Assembly: GCA_018398765.1 (NCBI GenBank)
Contig: JAHBMJ010000827.1
Span: forward strand, 9,516-40,116
Length of the DNA: 30,601 nucleotides
Reading direction: 5' to 3'
Source of the DNA: Chromera velia
Lineage: Eukaryota; Sar; Chromeraceae
This document shows, one piece after another, positions 1 to 11,505 of this stretch (its first letter is position 1; every line of letters begins with the position of its first letter). Both the position numbers and the translations under genes were made by a program. Under the pieces are notes generated by a model. That model was not told the origin of the DNA. It worked only from the letters and a program-made list of their open reading frames with translations, and did not search any database.

Positions 1-117
1 ACACACACACACACGCACAGAAAGAGACAAGCGCAGACAAGTACTAAAAAAAAACATGTTAAAAATCGCCGCTTTATGATTCCTTCTCCCTTTTGAATTC
101 CATTCCATTTGATCAAA
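1..117. other. Sequence downstream of the repeat gene
   Basis: This opens with an (AC)n microsatellite at 1-14 and then holds about 100 bp of AT-rich sequence just 3' of the stop codon of the minus-strand repeat gene. It is probably 3' untranslated or flanking DNA. I see no defined polyadenylation signal and no other gene. Confidence 0.5.
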
Positions 118-1540
118 TCACTGCATTTGAGAATACGAGCTTCCCCCCTCGCTCATATCCGAATTCATCATCGCCACCGGAATATGAACGTACCCAGTCG
201 GCACCCTCTGGATAGGCTGTCCGGGAGGTTTTCTGCGTGCAGCCCCCTCAAAAGTAACTAGATGCCCTCGCCCCCCGCTCTGTGCGAGTGCGAACGAGAC
301 TTCACTTTCTGATCCCGACCTCGTGCCTTCAGGAGACATCCAGATGTACCCTGTGGGGACACGAGAGAGCCGTCCGCCTGTGTGCTGAACAGCTGCAGGC
401 TCAAAAGTCACCCCCCCGGCTACCCCCCGTCCTTCGCTAGGCATGCTTCTCTCGGCCTCCGAGGCTGAGATGACAGACGAGCTGCCTCCTGCAATTTCCA
501 CCCACCCAGTGGGGACCCTCTGTATTCTCCTCCCGTCTCCCTGCAGAGGTGCTTGCAAGAGCACCCGTCTCCCGTCGGATGTCTGAGCGACCTGCAGGGC
601 CTGAGGCTGAGGCTGAGTCAGTCCACTTGCTGCGCTCTGTGCATCGTCTGCCTCAGCGGCCTCATGAGGGTGGAGCACCAGGGGCAGGGCCGCTGCATGG
701 ACACAAATTGAATCAAGTCAAGGGAATGCACGCAAGCAACCACATTCCTTCATTGTTTGAAAGCTCTCAGTTTCTTTCACCGTGCAGGCAGGCAGGCTGG
801 AGGGAGAGTCAGGCGGACAAAGAGAGATACTTCCTGCTGCTCTTGTCTTGGAAGAAACTGAGAGGTCAAAAAGACAGACCAAAAAAATATAAGAGAGACA
901 GCGAGACAGAGAGACAGGGACACAAAAAGAAAGAAAGAGAGAAACTGACATGGCTGTAGCACCAGAGCGTCCCCTCTCCCCCCTTGAACCGCATGCTGGC
1001 CCCTTGCCCCTCCAACTCCTCCCATGTGCCCCCCTCGAGATCTCTGCACGAGGAATTCTGATCCCGTCACGGAAATGTCATCTGAGATCTCGGGAAGCCA
1101 TCCGGTTGGAATCCGGGCAATTGGCCCTTTCTCAGGTTTCAGGGACCCCATGGACATCCCGACATGTCGAGCTTGTGTGGAGCCTGCATATGGGAAATAG
1201 GAGTGCAGAGAATAAATTGATATTTCAGATTTCCGCTTCCCAAGTCTACTCATCGAGAGACAGAGAAGCCGACTTTCTGTATGAGAGCATCGCAACAAAG
1301 CAATGAAGCAAAAATTGCAGGGCAAATCCACTCAAGCGCTCTCTCTACCTGATCGTGACGTGGATCCCCGACTGACTCGATCGCGTCCCGATACACAAAG
1401 AAGTGCCTCGATCATTCTTTTGCATCAGCAGAAGAGAGTGAAAGAAAAGAAAAGAAGAGAGAAAATGAATGTCTGGAAAGCTAGGGGCTATTGAGACCCT
1501 CCCTTTTCCTTCCAGCCTTATGGGGCATTTAGGCCTGACA

Positions 1541-1597
<57 letters not shown>

Positions 1598-3653
1598 TGT
1601 ATTGAGTGTTGTCGTTTCTATCTCTATCCACTCACCAGTAGACACCGCCATCATAGGAACAGAGGGCGAGCTGAGCGGAGCGGGGCCGCTCTTCGCTCTC
1701 TGCGCTCTTCCCTGCGGCCCCCCCTGTCCCCCTCCCGCTGCAGAGGGGGAAGAGGACCCGCAAAGACCCCCCAAACCGGCAGGTGCAGTTTGACCGAGTA
1801 AAAAGGACCTGCAAGAACGTTAGAAAACATTTTTTTTTTTTCGGCTGAATTGTGTTTGTTGGCGCACATCTGCATTTGTGAGCACAGCCTCTTGCTTGCG
1901 GACAGTCACGGAAAAGGACAGGAAGGATATTGCATTGATTATTCAACAAAAACGCAAACAAACGTGAAACCACAGAGAATATAATATGAAGACAATCGGA
2001 CGGACCGACCGACCTGATTGATGTGGAGGATCCCTGTTTCCTCAATTCTTTCCATTCAGGAGGGAAGGCGTTCATCGGCCCCTTGCCTTCTGTCGTCTTC
2101 GTGTCGCTTCCGAAGTTGACGCTGCGACGACCGGCCTTGTCATTAGCGAATCTCTGTCGGAGACTCTGGGCACTGTTGGGAGGTTTGGATGAGCCTGCAT
2201 GCAGACAAGTATGCGTTCATTTCCATACAGAATTCTTTTCGTACAGAATAACCAAATAATAGAGAATAAACGCAAGCGGAGACTCTGGGCACTGTTGGGA
2301 GATTTGGATGAGCCTGCATGCAGACAAGTATTCAGTCACACTGCATGCCGTGCATCGAGGGAGAATTGTCATACGGATGGATGGATGGATGATACAAAGT
2401 CGAGCCTGCAGTTGCGGAGTGCAGATGCACACGTGGATATCAGAATGGCAGTCTGAATTTCGCTTTTCAGTGTACAGCGCTATCAAGAGAAGTTGTTTCG
2501 CCCAATCTCCTCCCTGTCGCCACTCAACTCTGAATCCCGTAAACCGCACTCGCGTCTCTTGTAGATGTGTCAAAAGAGATACTGACAGAGATTTGACTTT
2601 TTTGAAGTTCCGCTCTGCCCTCCTCCTGCAGGAGTGCTCTCTGAGTCTGTTGAAGACACAGATACTCGAGCGTTTGTTTTCTTCACTCCTGCTGCTTCCT
2701 GTCCTGCCGAACCTCCCTCTGCTGCGGGTCCACTTCCCGCACTTGCCTGCTTCCCGGTCTCTCGGACAGTATCCATCGGTCCCCCCATCCCGTCCGTACT
2801 GGAGGAGCCGGAGGGTGCGGCAGAGGAGGGGGGGGCCGTTCCCCGTGGAAGCACCAGCCCTCCTCCCGTCGAGGCTCTGGCGGCATCAGACGGGGGCAAG
2901 GCGGCGGCCTGTGTGTGTGCCCCCCTCCCCCTGTCTGGTGCAGGGGAGCCCACACCCGAGTCTTGGGAACAGCTGCGAGAGGGCACTTCGATCCTTTCGG
3001 CAGGGCCTCGTCTGACTACTGTCTCCAGATCTGCGCGAAAGAGAGAGACAGAGAGAGTCAAACAGACAGACAGGCAGTGTGAAGCAAAAGAAAAGAGAAA
3101 AAATTCAGAGTCAAATCCTGACAGAAAGAAGTGCTCAGCTACCTCCTCTCAAGTGGATGCAGAAAGAAAGCAACCTCTCTGTATAGAGAGAATCTATCCT
3201 CCTCAAAAAAACATTCGAGTACCAGGACCACAAGGATGGATGCAGATTCACACATGCAGTGTGTGTTGTGCAAAGAAAATCGCATGCTCAATTGCTTGTT
3301 CAATGTTGTCCGACTGATTGACGTACTGATTGACTGACCTCCATCCCTAATTCCAGCCACAGGGCCCCTCTCCCTTGCTCCTTCATGCCCTCCTGCTGTT
3401 TTTTGTGCCCCCTCTTCTGTTCTCCCTTCTCTCTCTGCCGCTCTTCCTGCAGATTCTTCATTGGCCTCTTTGGACTCCCTTTTTTTTTCTCTTTCTCCTG
3501 CCCCGTCCCCTTCAGTCTCTCCCTCTGCCTCCGCCTCCTTCTCCTGTCCCTCCATTACTGTGGACAGTTGAAGATATTGGGAGTCGCGTTCGCTCACGTT
3601 CAATGAGTTTCTGCCGTCTTTGTCTGCAGAAGGGTCGAGAGAGAAGAGAAAAT

Positions 3654-3698
<45 letters not shown>

Positions 3699-6600
3699 GA
3701 AAGCCATTCATCTGAAGTGAAGTGAAAACTAACTCATGAACGCGATGGAAGAAGACTAGGGTAGACCAAGAGAAGAGAAAAGGAAAAAAAAAGCAGCAAA
3801 AGAGCCCCCCACCTTCATCCCGAGAGATCCTCTCGATGATGTCTTGGAGCTCTGCACTGATCTGATCCCGGTCTTGCTCGATCGACATTGCCTGCATCCA
3901 TGTATGTACCCATGTGGGCATTCACTCGATTAGTTCAGGGAATACGTACAAGACGGTGTCTCACGCATACATACACCATGTTTGCAATTAAGTGATAGCA
4001 CGAAAGAGACAAAAAGCACAACTGGCAAAGGGATAGAACGGAAGAGGCAAACAAAAGAATTGGCAGGCAAAGGGATCAGAAGACAGAGAGCTGTCAGACA
4101 GACAGACAGACAGACAGACAGACAGGCATACCTACCTGTGCCAAAGTCATCTCTGTCCCCGTTGGAGTTGTCTTCAGGATCTTTCGGAATCTTCCGCTAC
4201 TTGTCTTTTCATTCTCCTTTCCCTCGCACTCCCCTTCTACTGGTTCATTCCCCTTTTCCTTTTCTTCTTCTTGATGCAAGGCTGGGCTATCTGCAGGAAG
4301 AGTCTCGAGAATCTGTAGCGATCCATCAGGTTGCAGCTGTGCAAACTCCAGCTCCCCGCTCTGTCCCGTTCTCTGAAAAATTTGGGACGGACCAGAAGAA
4401 GGAACGGCAGATGCTGATAGTGCCTGAGAATATTCTGACAGAAGAGCTTGAGAATATTCAGAAGGAAGAGCTCCCGGCCAGGGTGTGGGGACTCTCTGGA
4501 TGAATCCCTTCTCGGGCTTTTCGGAGACGCCGCTCTCAAACATGATGCGAGGGGCTAGACCGACATATCCCGTGGGAACGCGGGGAACGGGGCCTGTGTA
4601 GGGCTTGCGCATGGCTTCACTCTCGAAGAGAACGTGCCGACTTCCATCTGAAGACAACACCCACCCTGTCGGAACTCGTTGAACGAGTCCGCGAGACGGG
4701 CCGACATTCGGGTCAAAGCTCACGTGCTCACTGAATTCTGTTGAAGGGGGAGCGGCCACCCACCCAGTGGGAACTCTTCGGATCGGTCCCTTCTCAGGTT
4801 TCCCCGACACCCCGCTCTCAAACAACACGTGATCGGAGGGGGCCTGGACCCACCCTGTCGGGACTCGACGGATGGGGGGATTGCCTTCATTGTCTACTGC
4901 TGACTGCCCAAACCCGACCCCCATTTCCTTCTCTTTCTCTTTCTCTTCGTTGCTTTCCCCCTGACCAGGCTGGTCTTCCTGAGACAAGTGGAGCTTGCTG
5001 CTTGCCCCCCCAGCCTCAGAGACGCCATCACAATTTGACATCGTCGGCATCGAGTGGGGCCAGGGAGTCGGAGTTCTTTGCAGAAATCCCTTTGGGGGCT
5101 TGATAAGGGCAGGACCCTCAAATGCAACGACCTGACCAATATCGCAATCACTCGGGAGGGGCGAGGGAATCCAGCCTGTCGGGACTCTTTTGAGGAAACC
5201 TTTCTCGGTCTTCCTCGTCGCACCACTCTCAAACAACACTTGCTCACCCCCTGACGCCACACCCACGACTCTCCTGGAGGCACCAGCGTCCCACTGAGAC
5301 TCGTCTTCTTCTGACGGCTCGGGTGCCGAGAAGACAAAACCAGTAGGCACTCTCTGTATTGGACCCTTTTCAACTTTGCCCACTGCCCCAGACTCAAAGA
5401 GGACGTGCATACTGCCAGAGGGAGATGCGCCCCCCGCGTCCTTCTCCTCAGGCTCTAAACGGACCCAGCCGGTCGGGACGCGCCTCACAAGTCCGCGAGA
5501 CGGGCTGACATTCGGGTCAAAGCTCACGTGCTCACTGAATTCTGTTGAAGGGGGAGCAGCCACCCAACCAGTGGGAACTCTCCTTATCGGTCCCTTCTCA
5601 GGTTTCCCCGACAAACCGCTCTCGAACATGACGTGGTCAGAGGGGGCCTGCACCCACCCCGTGGGGACTCGTCTAATTGGCCCCTTCTCAGATTTTCCTG
5701 ATACACCGCTTTCAAAGAACACATGGTCAGACGGGGCCTGCAGGGGGGCCCACCCAGTGGGTACACGTCGGATGGGAGGTTTGCCTTCGTTGTCTACTGC
5801 TGACTGACCAAAACCAACGCCCTGACCGCCTCCCTCCACTTCCCCTGTGCTCGGATCATTGCCCGTCGCCTGCATCGTTGCAAACTGCGCAGAGGTCAAA
5901 CGGGAAATCCAACCAGTGTGGAGACGCTGTGAGGATCCTCCCCCGCTGTGTGACGGGGCGGCAGCATCCTCTGAAGGGGGGGCGAGGCTGTTCGACCCCT
6001 CAAATGCCTTTCCCCCACCTGCAGCCTGATCCCCTTGCACGCCACTCAAATCTGAGGGGGCCGACGCCAACACCCACCCTGTCGGAACTCGTTGAACGAG
6101 TCCGCGAGACGGGCCGACATTCGGGTCAAAGCTCACATGCTCACTGAATTCTGTTGAAGGGGGAGCAGCCACCCAACCAGTGGGAACTCTTCGGATCGGT
6201 CCCTTCTCAGGTTTCCCCGACACCCCGCTCTCAAACAACACGTGATCGGACGGGGCTTGTACCCACCCTGTCGGGACTCTTCTGATTGGGCCCTTCTCCG
6301 GGATCCCCGACACCCCGCTCTCGAACATGACGTGGTCAGAGGGGGCCTGCACCCACCCTGTCGGGACTCGTCTAATTGGCCCCTTCTCAGGTTTTCCTGA
6401 TACACCGCTTTCAAAGAACACATGGTCAGACGGGGCCTGCAGGGGTGCCCACCCAGTGGGTACACGTCGGATGGGAGGTTTGCCTTCGTTGTCTACTGCT
6501 GACTGCCCGAAGACTACCTGGTCATGTAGAGTGTCCGGAGAGCTCCCATGTGCCGTGCTAGGCTGACTCCCTGCAGACATTCGTCTAGTCCCGGTCACCT

Positions 6601-9600
6601 GCTGCTGCCCCTCTTCGTTTTGGGGGCCTGCAACTGACGGGCGTGTCCCCCCGTCCCCGGCTGAGGAGGTGATATAACCTGCACAATCGATGCACAAGAG
6701 AATAATGATATAACCTGCACAATCGATGCACAAGAGAATAAATGAAAGTTGAGCAATAAAGATCAGAGAGACGAAATTCGCTCGTTCTGCGAAAGCCCCT
6801 ACGGCACAGTTGACAAAAAAATAGAGAATTTCTTGTGTTGCTCGCTTTGCTGGCTCCCGAGCATGTTTTCTGTTCTCCGTCAGACACACTGACGCTTTGA
6901 CCAGCATACACCCGAAAAAAGAAGCACCGAAACAAGAGCAGGAAAACCTGGAGCCTTTCATGAGTCCTCTATGCCGCCTAGGTACTCTGAACAGAGAATA
7001 ACACATTCACGATGCTACCTGCCTGACCTGTCGGCACTCTTCTCAATTTCCCTGTAGGTGGGAATATTGTCTCAGGCGACCAGTGCTGTCTGATTGCAGA
7101 ACAACTCAGAGAAGTCATCAAAGGCTCATGCTGACCAGGCTGTACTAAAGACCGAGCGGGGGGGACCTCGACGAAAACCGGTTGCTGCTCTTGTCCCTCT
7201 CCCCCCCCTTCCACGGGAACTTCCACAAAAACAGAAGGCCCCTGAGAAGACGACAATCCATGTTGGACTGCAACACCATCCTGCGGTTTCCCTTCTTGCC
7301 CCTGTTCCGGATAGAAAATACACACATTCTCTCCTTCCCCTCCCGAGCGAATATCTCCTTCCAAACTTCCCCTCTCTCCCCTTTCCTGCCCCTGCCCTCT
7401 TTTATCCCCCGGGTCCTCTTTCTTCGTCTCCCTTTCCCTTTCCCCCCCCCTCCCGCTTCCATTCAAAGTCATCAACACAACATCTGCACTTCCGAGCCGT
7501 CTCCTTCCCTTCCTACCCCTCTCCGCCCTCCCTCTACTCGGCCTCTGAGGTATCCTTGGAGCAGCCTGACTCGGGGGAGTCCGAACAAATTCGCTTGTAG
7601 AAAGACCCTGAGAAAGTTCGTCAAGAGGACCACTGTCAAGACGTAAAACCTCTCCCCTTCCCTTCCTGTCTACCCATAATTCCTCGGTCCTCCCTTGCCT
7701 GATCACAACAACTCTCGAGGGCTTCATCGATACAGACCCTCTCCCACCCTCGACTTCTCTCTCTACCTGCTCAGGGCGCACTCCAGCTCTTTCCCTTTCC
7801 CTTTCCAAATCTGCTTGAGCATCGCCAGCTCCTCGAGAGGTTTGCTTTCTCGGGCAGGTGGGAGGAGACTTGCGGCATCTCTGTGAGTTTTTCGAAGGGC
7901 ATTCGTTCTCTTTCTTCTGGACGTCCTCAGTCTTCAAAGCCCTCAGCGGACAGGAGTCGCAAAGTCCTGCCGGATCCACTGACGATAGTGGGCACTGAAA
8001 GCACGCACTTCCAGGCTGTTGATTCGGGTTCAGGAGAGCTCGAGCAGCTGCAGCAGCACTGGCCGCATGCAGCTGTAAAAGGTTGAGGGCACACGGAGAG
8101 AGTGCCCCCCCATTGGGAGATTGGGAAAGGGGGGGAGATGCCATTGCAGTCCCAAAGTGTTGCTGATATGGCCACGGCATGGCACAGAAAGGATAAACTG
8201 CAAACGGGTTTTGGCTGTGGATACAGGGGGGGGGGCAGCTTGTTGAAGCTCTCTGTTGCTGAGGGGATGGCGGAGCTTTTTTCGATGCAGAGGCTTCAGG
8301 AGATTGAGATTGCCGACAGGTTTCGTTCGTAGCTCCTCCCGGATGATGGCGTCCTCCTCGCCTCTCTGCCTGGTCTCGTTCCTGTTGGCGCCCGTCTTCC
8401 CCGACCGGCTGGCTTTGTGTTCTCCGAGCCCCTTCGGCTCTTTTGTGTCTGTCGCACATGCGGTGTCTGTGGAGGGCACAGTTGTGGTTTGTGTCCTGGC
8501 TGGTTTGCTTTCTCTCTTCTCCTTGAGGGGAGTGAGAGGGGGGCTGTGGCTGTTCTCTCCCTTGAAGTGCGTCTTTTTCCTCGCGTGACATTTCAGTGGA
8601 GCGAGCGGGATTGAGGCGCACACGCGCGTCTACTCTTGTGGTCGTTGTGGTAACTGCGTACAAAGGATTGGGGGTCCCTTGGGCCCCTTGGGCAGTGGGC
8701 CCTTGAGTTTGTTTGTTTGGCATGGGGGGCATGAGGGGCTGGCTGTTCGCATTTTCGAGTGCGGTTGAAGGGGGAGGCCTGTTGAGTCTTCTCTGTTCAA
8801 AGTGACTCATCGTGGTGGGGGGGAGGGGAAAGGAGGCTGCGTTGAGTTGCGTTTCTCGTGTGTGTGGGTAGTTTGCAAAGGTGCAGTACTGGTCTATAGC
8901 CGGGTCCTTGTGATAGAACTGTGTGTCGGGAATCTGAAAGTTGCCTTTTCTTTCTGGAGGGAGGGAGCGGGAGGGCGGCTGGAATGGTGCTGTGACGGTT
9001 CGCGTGTTGGCGTGTCCTTTGGATCGGGTTTCGTTTGCATGAGGACGGGTGGGGCTCTGTAAGGCTCTTGCGTTTTTGCTCTGTGCTACGCCGAAGGTGA
9101 AATTGGGAGGGGGTGAGAGCCGAAGGGGGGGTGTTGAGATGGGTGTGTAAGCGGAGGGGGGGATGCCTCTCGGGTTTGGGGGCGAGGTCATGAGGACACA
9201 TTGATCGTTGTATGGATAGGATGGTCCACAGGGGTGCGGAATCATTTCGGAAGAATTCGGAAGTGACTCCTGCCTTGTTGGGTATCTGCTTGGAGTGTTG
9301 GAGAGGCTTGTGAGAGCTGGAAGGGGGGCCGGAAGGGCTTGAAGAGGGAGGGGAAGACCTTCGTTTCCTCCCCCCATGGCAGTTGCAGTGACAGGGGGGA
9401 AGGGAATTGAATTTTGATTGAGTGCTAGGCTGATCTTTGCCTCAACCTCTGAGATTGGTCTCCCTTGTAATTTCGCTTCTTCCTCTCCTGTCAACCCTCT
9501 TTCAAACTCTTCCCCTTGAGTTGTCTGACGGGGGGCAAAGCTCTCTTGAGGCTGAGCTCTGCCGATGAGATTCTCTTGAATCCCGGCGCCAAGTTTGTGG

Positions 9601-10795
9601 GGATCCACACGAGCGGAGGTCGGTCCTTCTGGAGAATGGAACAGGTCAACGCCCATACCCAGAGGGGGTTCGGGCTGTCTTTCTCCGTCTCCGACGCACA
9701 GTCTGTCTCGTAGTGCACGGTTTTGACTGTCGAGTAAGTGAAGGAGTTGCTGCTGCATTCGGACCATCTCCGTAGCCTCCTTCACCGTCATGCTGCTCAC
9801 ATCTTGCGTGTTGAATCTGGACAGGGCGGCAATCTCCAAGCCCGAGAAAAGAGCCCCCTCTCCTTCCTGCTTTCCTCGAGGGGGTGAGGGTGTTTTTTTC
9901 TTTTTGGTTCTGTTCGTTTTTCTTGTCGCTTGGCTCTCTGTTTCCGAGATCGCGTGTTCTGATGGGCAGGAGGGGCGTGCCGTCAGATTACACGCGATGC
10001 AGTTCTGCAACAATTCAAGCAGCAGGGGGCTGGCTGTACACTCAAAAGGTCGAGTGCGAGTCGAGAAGCGACGAATGAACGTACAAGGGGCAGACAGTAG
10101 AAATTGATAGGGCAACCAAAGGAAGTTAGACGCCATTCGTTTTTCACATCGAAAGCCATCTCCACCCACATGCACCACAAAGTTTTTCCTTTCCTTTCAA
10201 ATCTCTCGACAAAATCCAAAGGAGGGCACTCAATTCGATCAGGCAGTCTGACCGGCTGATGCTGACTGCATGAATACGAACGCAGCTAGACAGCGGGGGA
10301 GTTCTGGCGTGGGTGCGTGGGTGCGTGCGGGCAGAGAGATCAGCAAACAGTTGGCAGGGTATGTGGGCATGGAAGGAAGCAGACACTGACTTGTTCTGTG
10401 GCTCTCTGCATTCTCCTGTCCTCTGCGCTCTGCCTCCTGTAAGTTCCGAAGAAAGTTCCTCTCTGCGCTGATGATTTCGACTGCATTGCGAACAGGTGGT
10501 TCTGGAGCTCTCCGTCCTTCTCTTCGCGTGTTTTCGTTGGTTGTTCTTCTCGATTACCACTTCGGGAAGGATAGATAAGACGTCGTAAAGCTGAAATAGC
10601 CTCTCGGTCTGGAGAAGGAAAAGGGGGATGAGTCTTCTCTCTCAACTCCTTCTCACGTTCTCTGTGTTCTCTCTCCCTTTCCTTCTGTGTCCGACTGAAG
10701 TTCTGGAGTGCCTCTGAGTTCCTCTGGTGCAGTTCTGCGAAGGTTGGAAAGTCTAGGTCGCTTTGGTGTCTGGGGGGAGACCTTCCGCGTCGCAT
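118..10795 (-). CDS. Giant VxF...PTGW tandem-repeat protein, ten exons
   Basis: I do not recognise the family. Exons on the minus strand are 10795-10391, 10004-7028, 6678-4136, 3891-3813, 3623-3339, 3030-2587, 2194-2014, 1808-1636, 1183-950 and 692-118. Their lengths sum to 7,896, exactly 2,632 codons with the stop, and the phase matches at every junction. The start is the first ATG after an in-frame TAG. Residues 1-135 are charged with a short Arg/Glu-rich helix. Residues 136-1127 are Pro/Ser/Gln-rich and disordered, with one CX2CX10CX2C cluster near residue 800. From about residue 1120 a repeat takes over, V-x-F-E-S-G, 4-8 residues, E-K-G-P-I-x-R-V-P-T-G-W, with Ser/Pro linkers. I count about 22 clear and 3 degenerate copies. 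No signal peptide or membrane segment is seen. A structural scaffold role is only a guess. Exon borders were placed by eye; the coding assignment is strong. Confidence 0.85.
1541..1600. repeat. Compound microsatellite (CTGT)n(CT)n(GT)n
   Basis: Three simple-repeat types run directly into each other. The tract lies in intron 8 of the minus-strand repeat gene, just downstream of the GTGAGT donor at 1635. Confidence 0.95.
2158..2331 (-). repeat. 55-bp direct duplication carrying an acceptor and exon start
   Basis: Positions 2158-2212 and 2277-2331 are direct copies, 54 of 55 bases identical, 119 bp apart. Each contains, on the minus strand, a GCATGCAG acceptor followed by the first 35 or so bases of exon 7. 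The copy at 2158-2212 fits the coding frame of the repeat gene. The other lies in the preceding intron, and its use would shift the frame because 119 is not a multiple of three. Confidence 0.85.
3653..3695. repeat. (GA)n microsatellite acting as a polypyrimidine tract
   Basis: On the gene's minus strand this reads (TC)n and ends about 30 bp upstream of the CTGCAG acceptor at 3625-3624, so it probably supplies the polypyrimidine tract of intron 4. Confidence 0.9.
4093..4126. repeat. (GACA)n microsatellite in intron 3
   Basis: About eight tandem GACA units lie a few bases downstream of the GTAGGT donor that ends exon 3 of the repeat gene. Confidence 0.95.
4510..6525 (-). repeat. Higher-order coding repeat array inside exon 3
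   Basis: Three blocks each open with the same unit, V-x-F-G-Q-S-A-V-D-N-E-G, starting near 6520, 5820 and 4920 on the minus strand. Each continues through several V-x-F-E-S-G / R-V-P-T-G-W units and a V-S-F-D-P-N unit in nearly the same order. Long nucleotide stretches are almost identical between blocks, for example around 4739-4840 and 6157-6250. This indicates recent internal duplication or gene conversion of whole blocks on top of the older 30-residue repeat. Confidence 0.85.
6678..6749 (-). repeat. Tandemly duplicated 3' splice site of intron 2
   Basis: A 36-bp segment containing the end of intron 2, its TGCAG acceptor and the following bases is present twice in tandem. The two possible exon starts are 6678 and 6714, exactly 12 codons apart and both open. 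Either acceptor completes the motif R-V-P-T-G-Y across the junction with the donor at 7028, because both copies begin with the same GTTATATC. The distal acceptor would add 12 hydrophobic, Cys-containing residues. Confidence 0.75.
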
Positions 10796-11505
10796 GCCCC
10801 GTCTACTTTGCAAGCACTGGCGCTAGGTTGTGATTGAATCAGACGGAAAAGAACAAGCTTCAATTCCTCAACGAAAAACAGAAGCGACGGAAAACCTTGT
10901 ACAGCGTGAGCTCCCACTGACTACGAGATGACAATGGGACAGTTGCACGAGAAGAAATGTCCAGCCAGCCTCGGCCCTCTGGCGAGATCAATTGTAAGAC
11001 CTTAATTAATTAATTGAAATTAACCTTCGATCGGCCGGCCTCCGTCAGAATGCTTCGCAGAGGGCAGCTCATGCACTCGATCGCTGCGTAAAAAAGAGGC
11101 CCTACGAAATTTTCGTGCCTTCGTTTTCCTACGAAGGTCGCGGTTGATCAATCGTACCCTATGCGATGGTCATGCAAGGCACTCACCGCAAATTTTCATC
11201 AGTGTGTCAGCTCTGTACGCAACGATATAATTCGCTTTTTTTTTTTTTTCCGATGCATGCATGCATGCATTCTTCTTCCTTCGTAAAAATCGATCAAATG
11301 CATGGTCGAAGTGCGTGATCGAATTGTGATCGAGGTCGGAGGAAAGAGGGAATTCAAGGCAAGCTAGCTCTGTACATATATATCCAGTAAGAAGCTTTTC
11401 CTGTGAAGTCCTCTACGCAGTCAAGAGACTGAAGCACTGCTCGTTTCACCAGAACTATCCCTATACAATCGATTGGGACAACGTAAAGCTTCTGTGCGTG
11501 CTAGA
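10796..11505. promoter_or_regulatory. Divergent intergenic promoter region
   Basis: About 710 bp separate the start codons of the minus-strand repeat gene and the plus-strand CaaX gene, so both promoters should lie here. Visible elements are a TTAATTAATTAATT tract near 11003, a 13-bp palindrome at 11104-11116, a 6-bp-stem inverted repeat at 11118-11137, a poly-T run near 11230-11249 followed by (TGCA)n around 11252-11270, and a TATATATA tract near 11375. TGCATGCA is a known ApiAP2-type target in apicomplexans; its role here is inference. No other gene is seen. Confidence 0.5.

Noticed and set aside
3139-3921. A continuous 260-codon minus-strand frame
   Set aside because: It reads through an intron containing a (TC)n tract, giving a false Ser-Leu run; the phase-matched model splits it into two exons.
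4093-4126. Regular short repeats that could suggest a CRISPR array
   Set aside because: It is a plain GACA microsatellite without spacers, in a eukaryotic intron.
5376-6566. Several plus-strand open frames opposite the PTGW repeat exon
   Set aside because: They mirror the repeated minus-strand coding sequence and repeat for that reason only; none has a start or splice context of its own.
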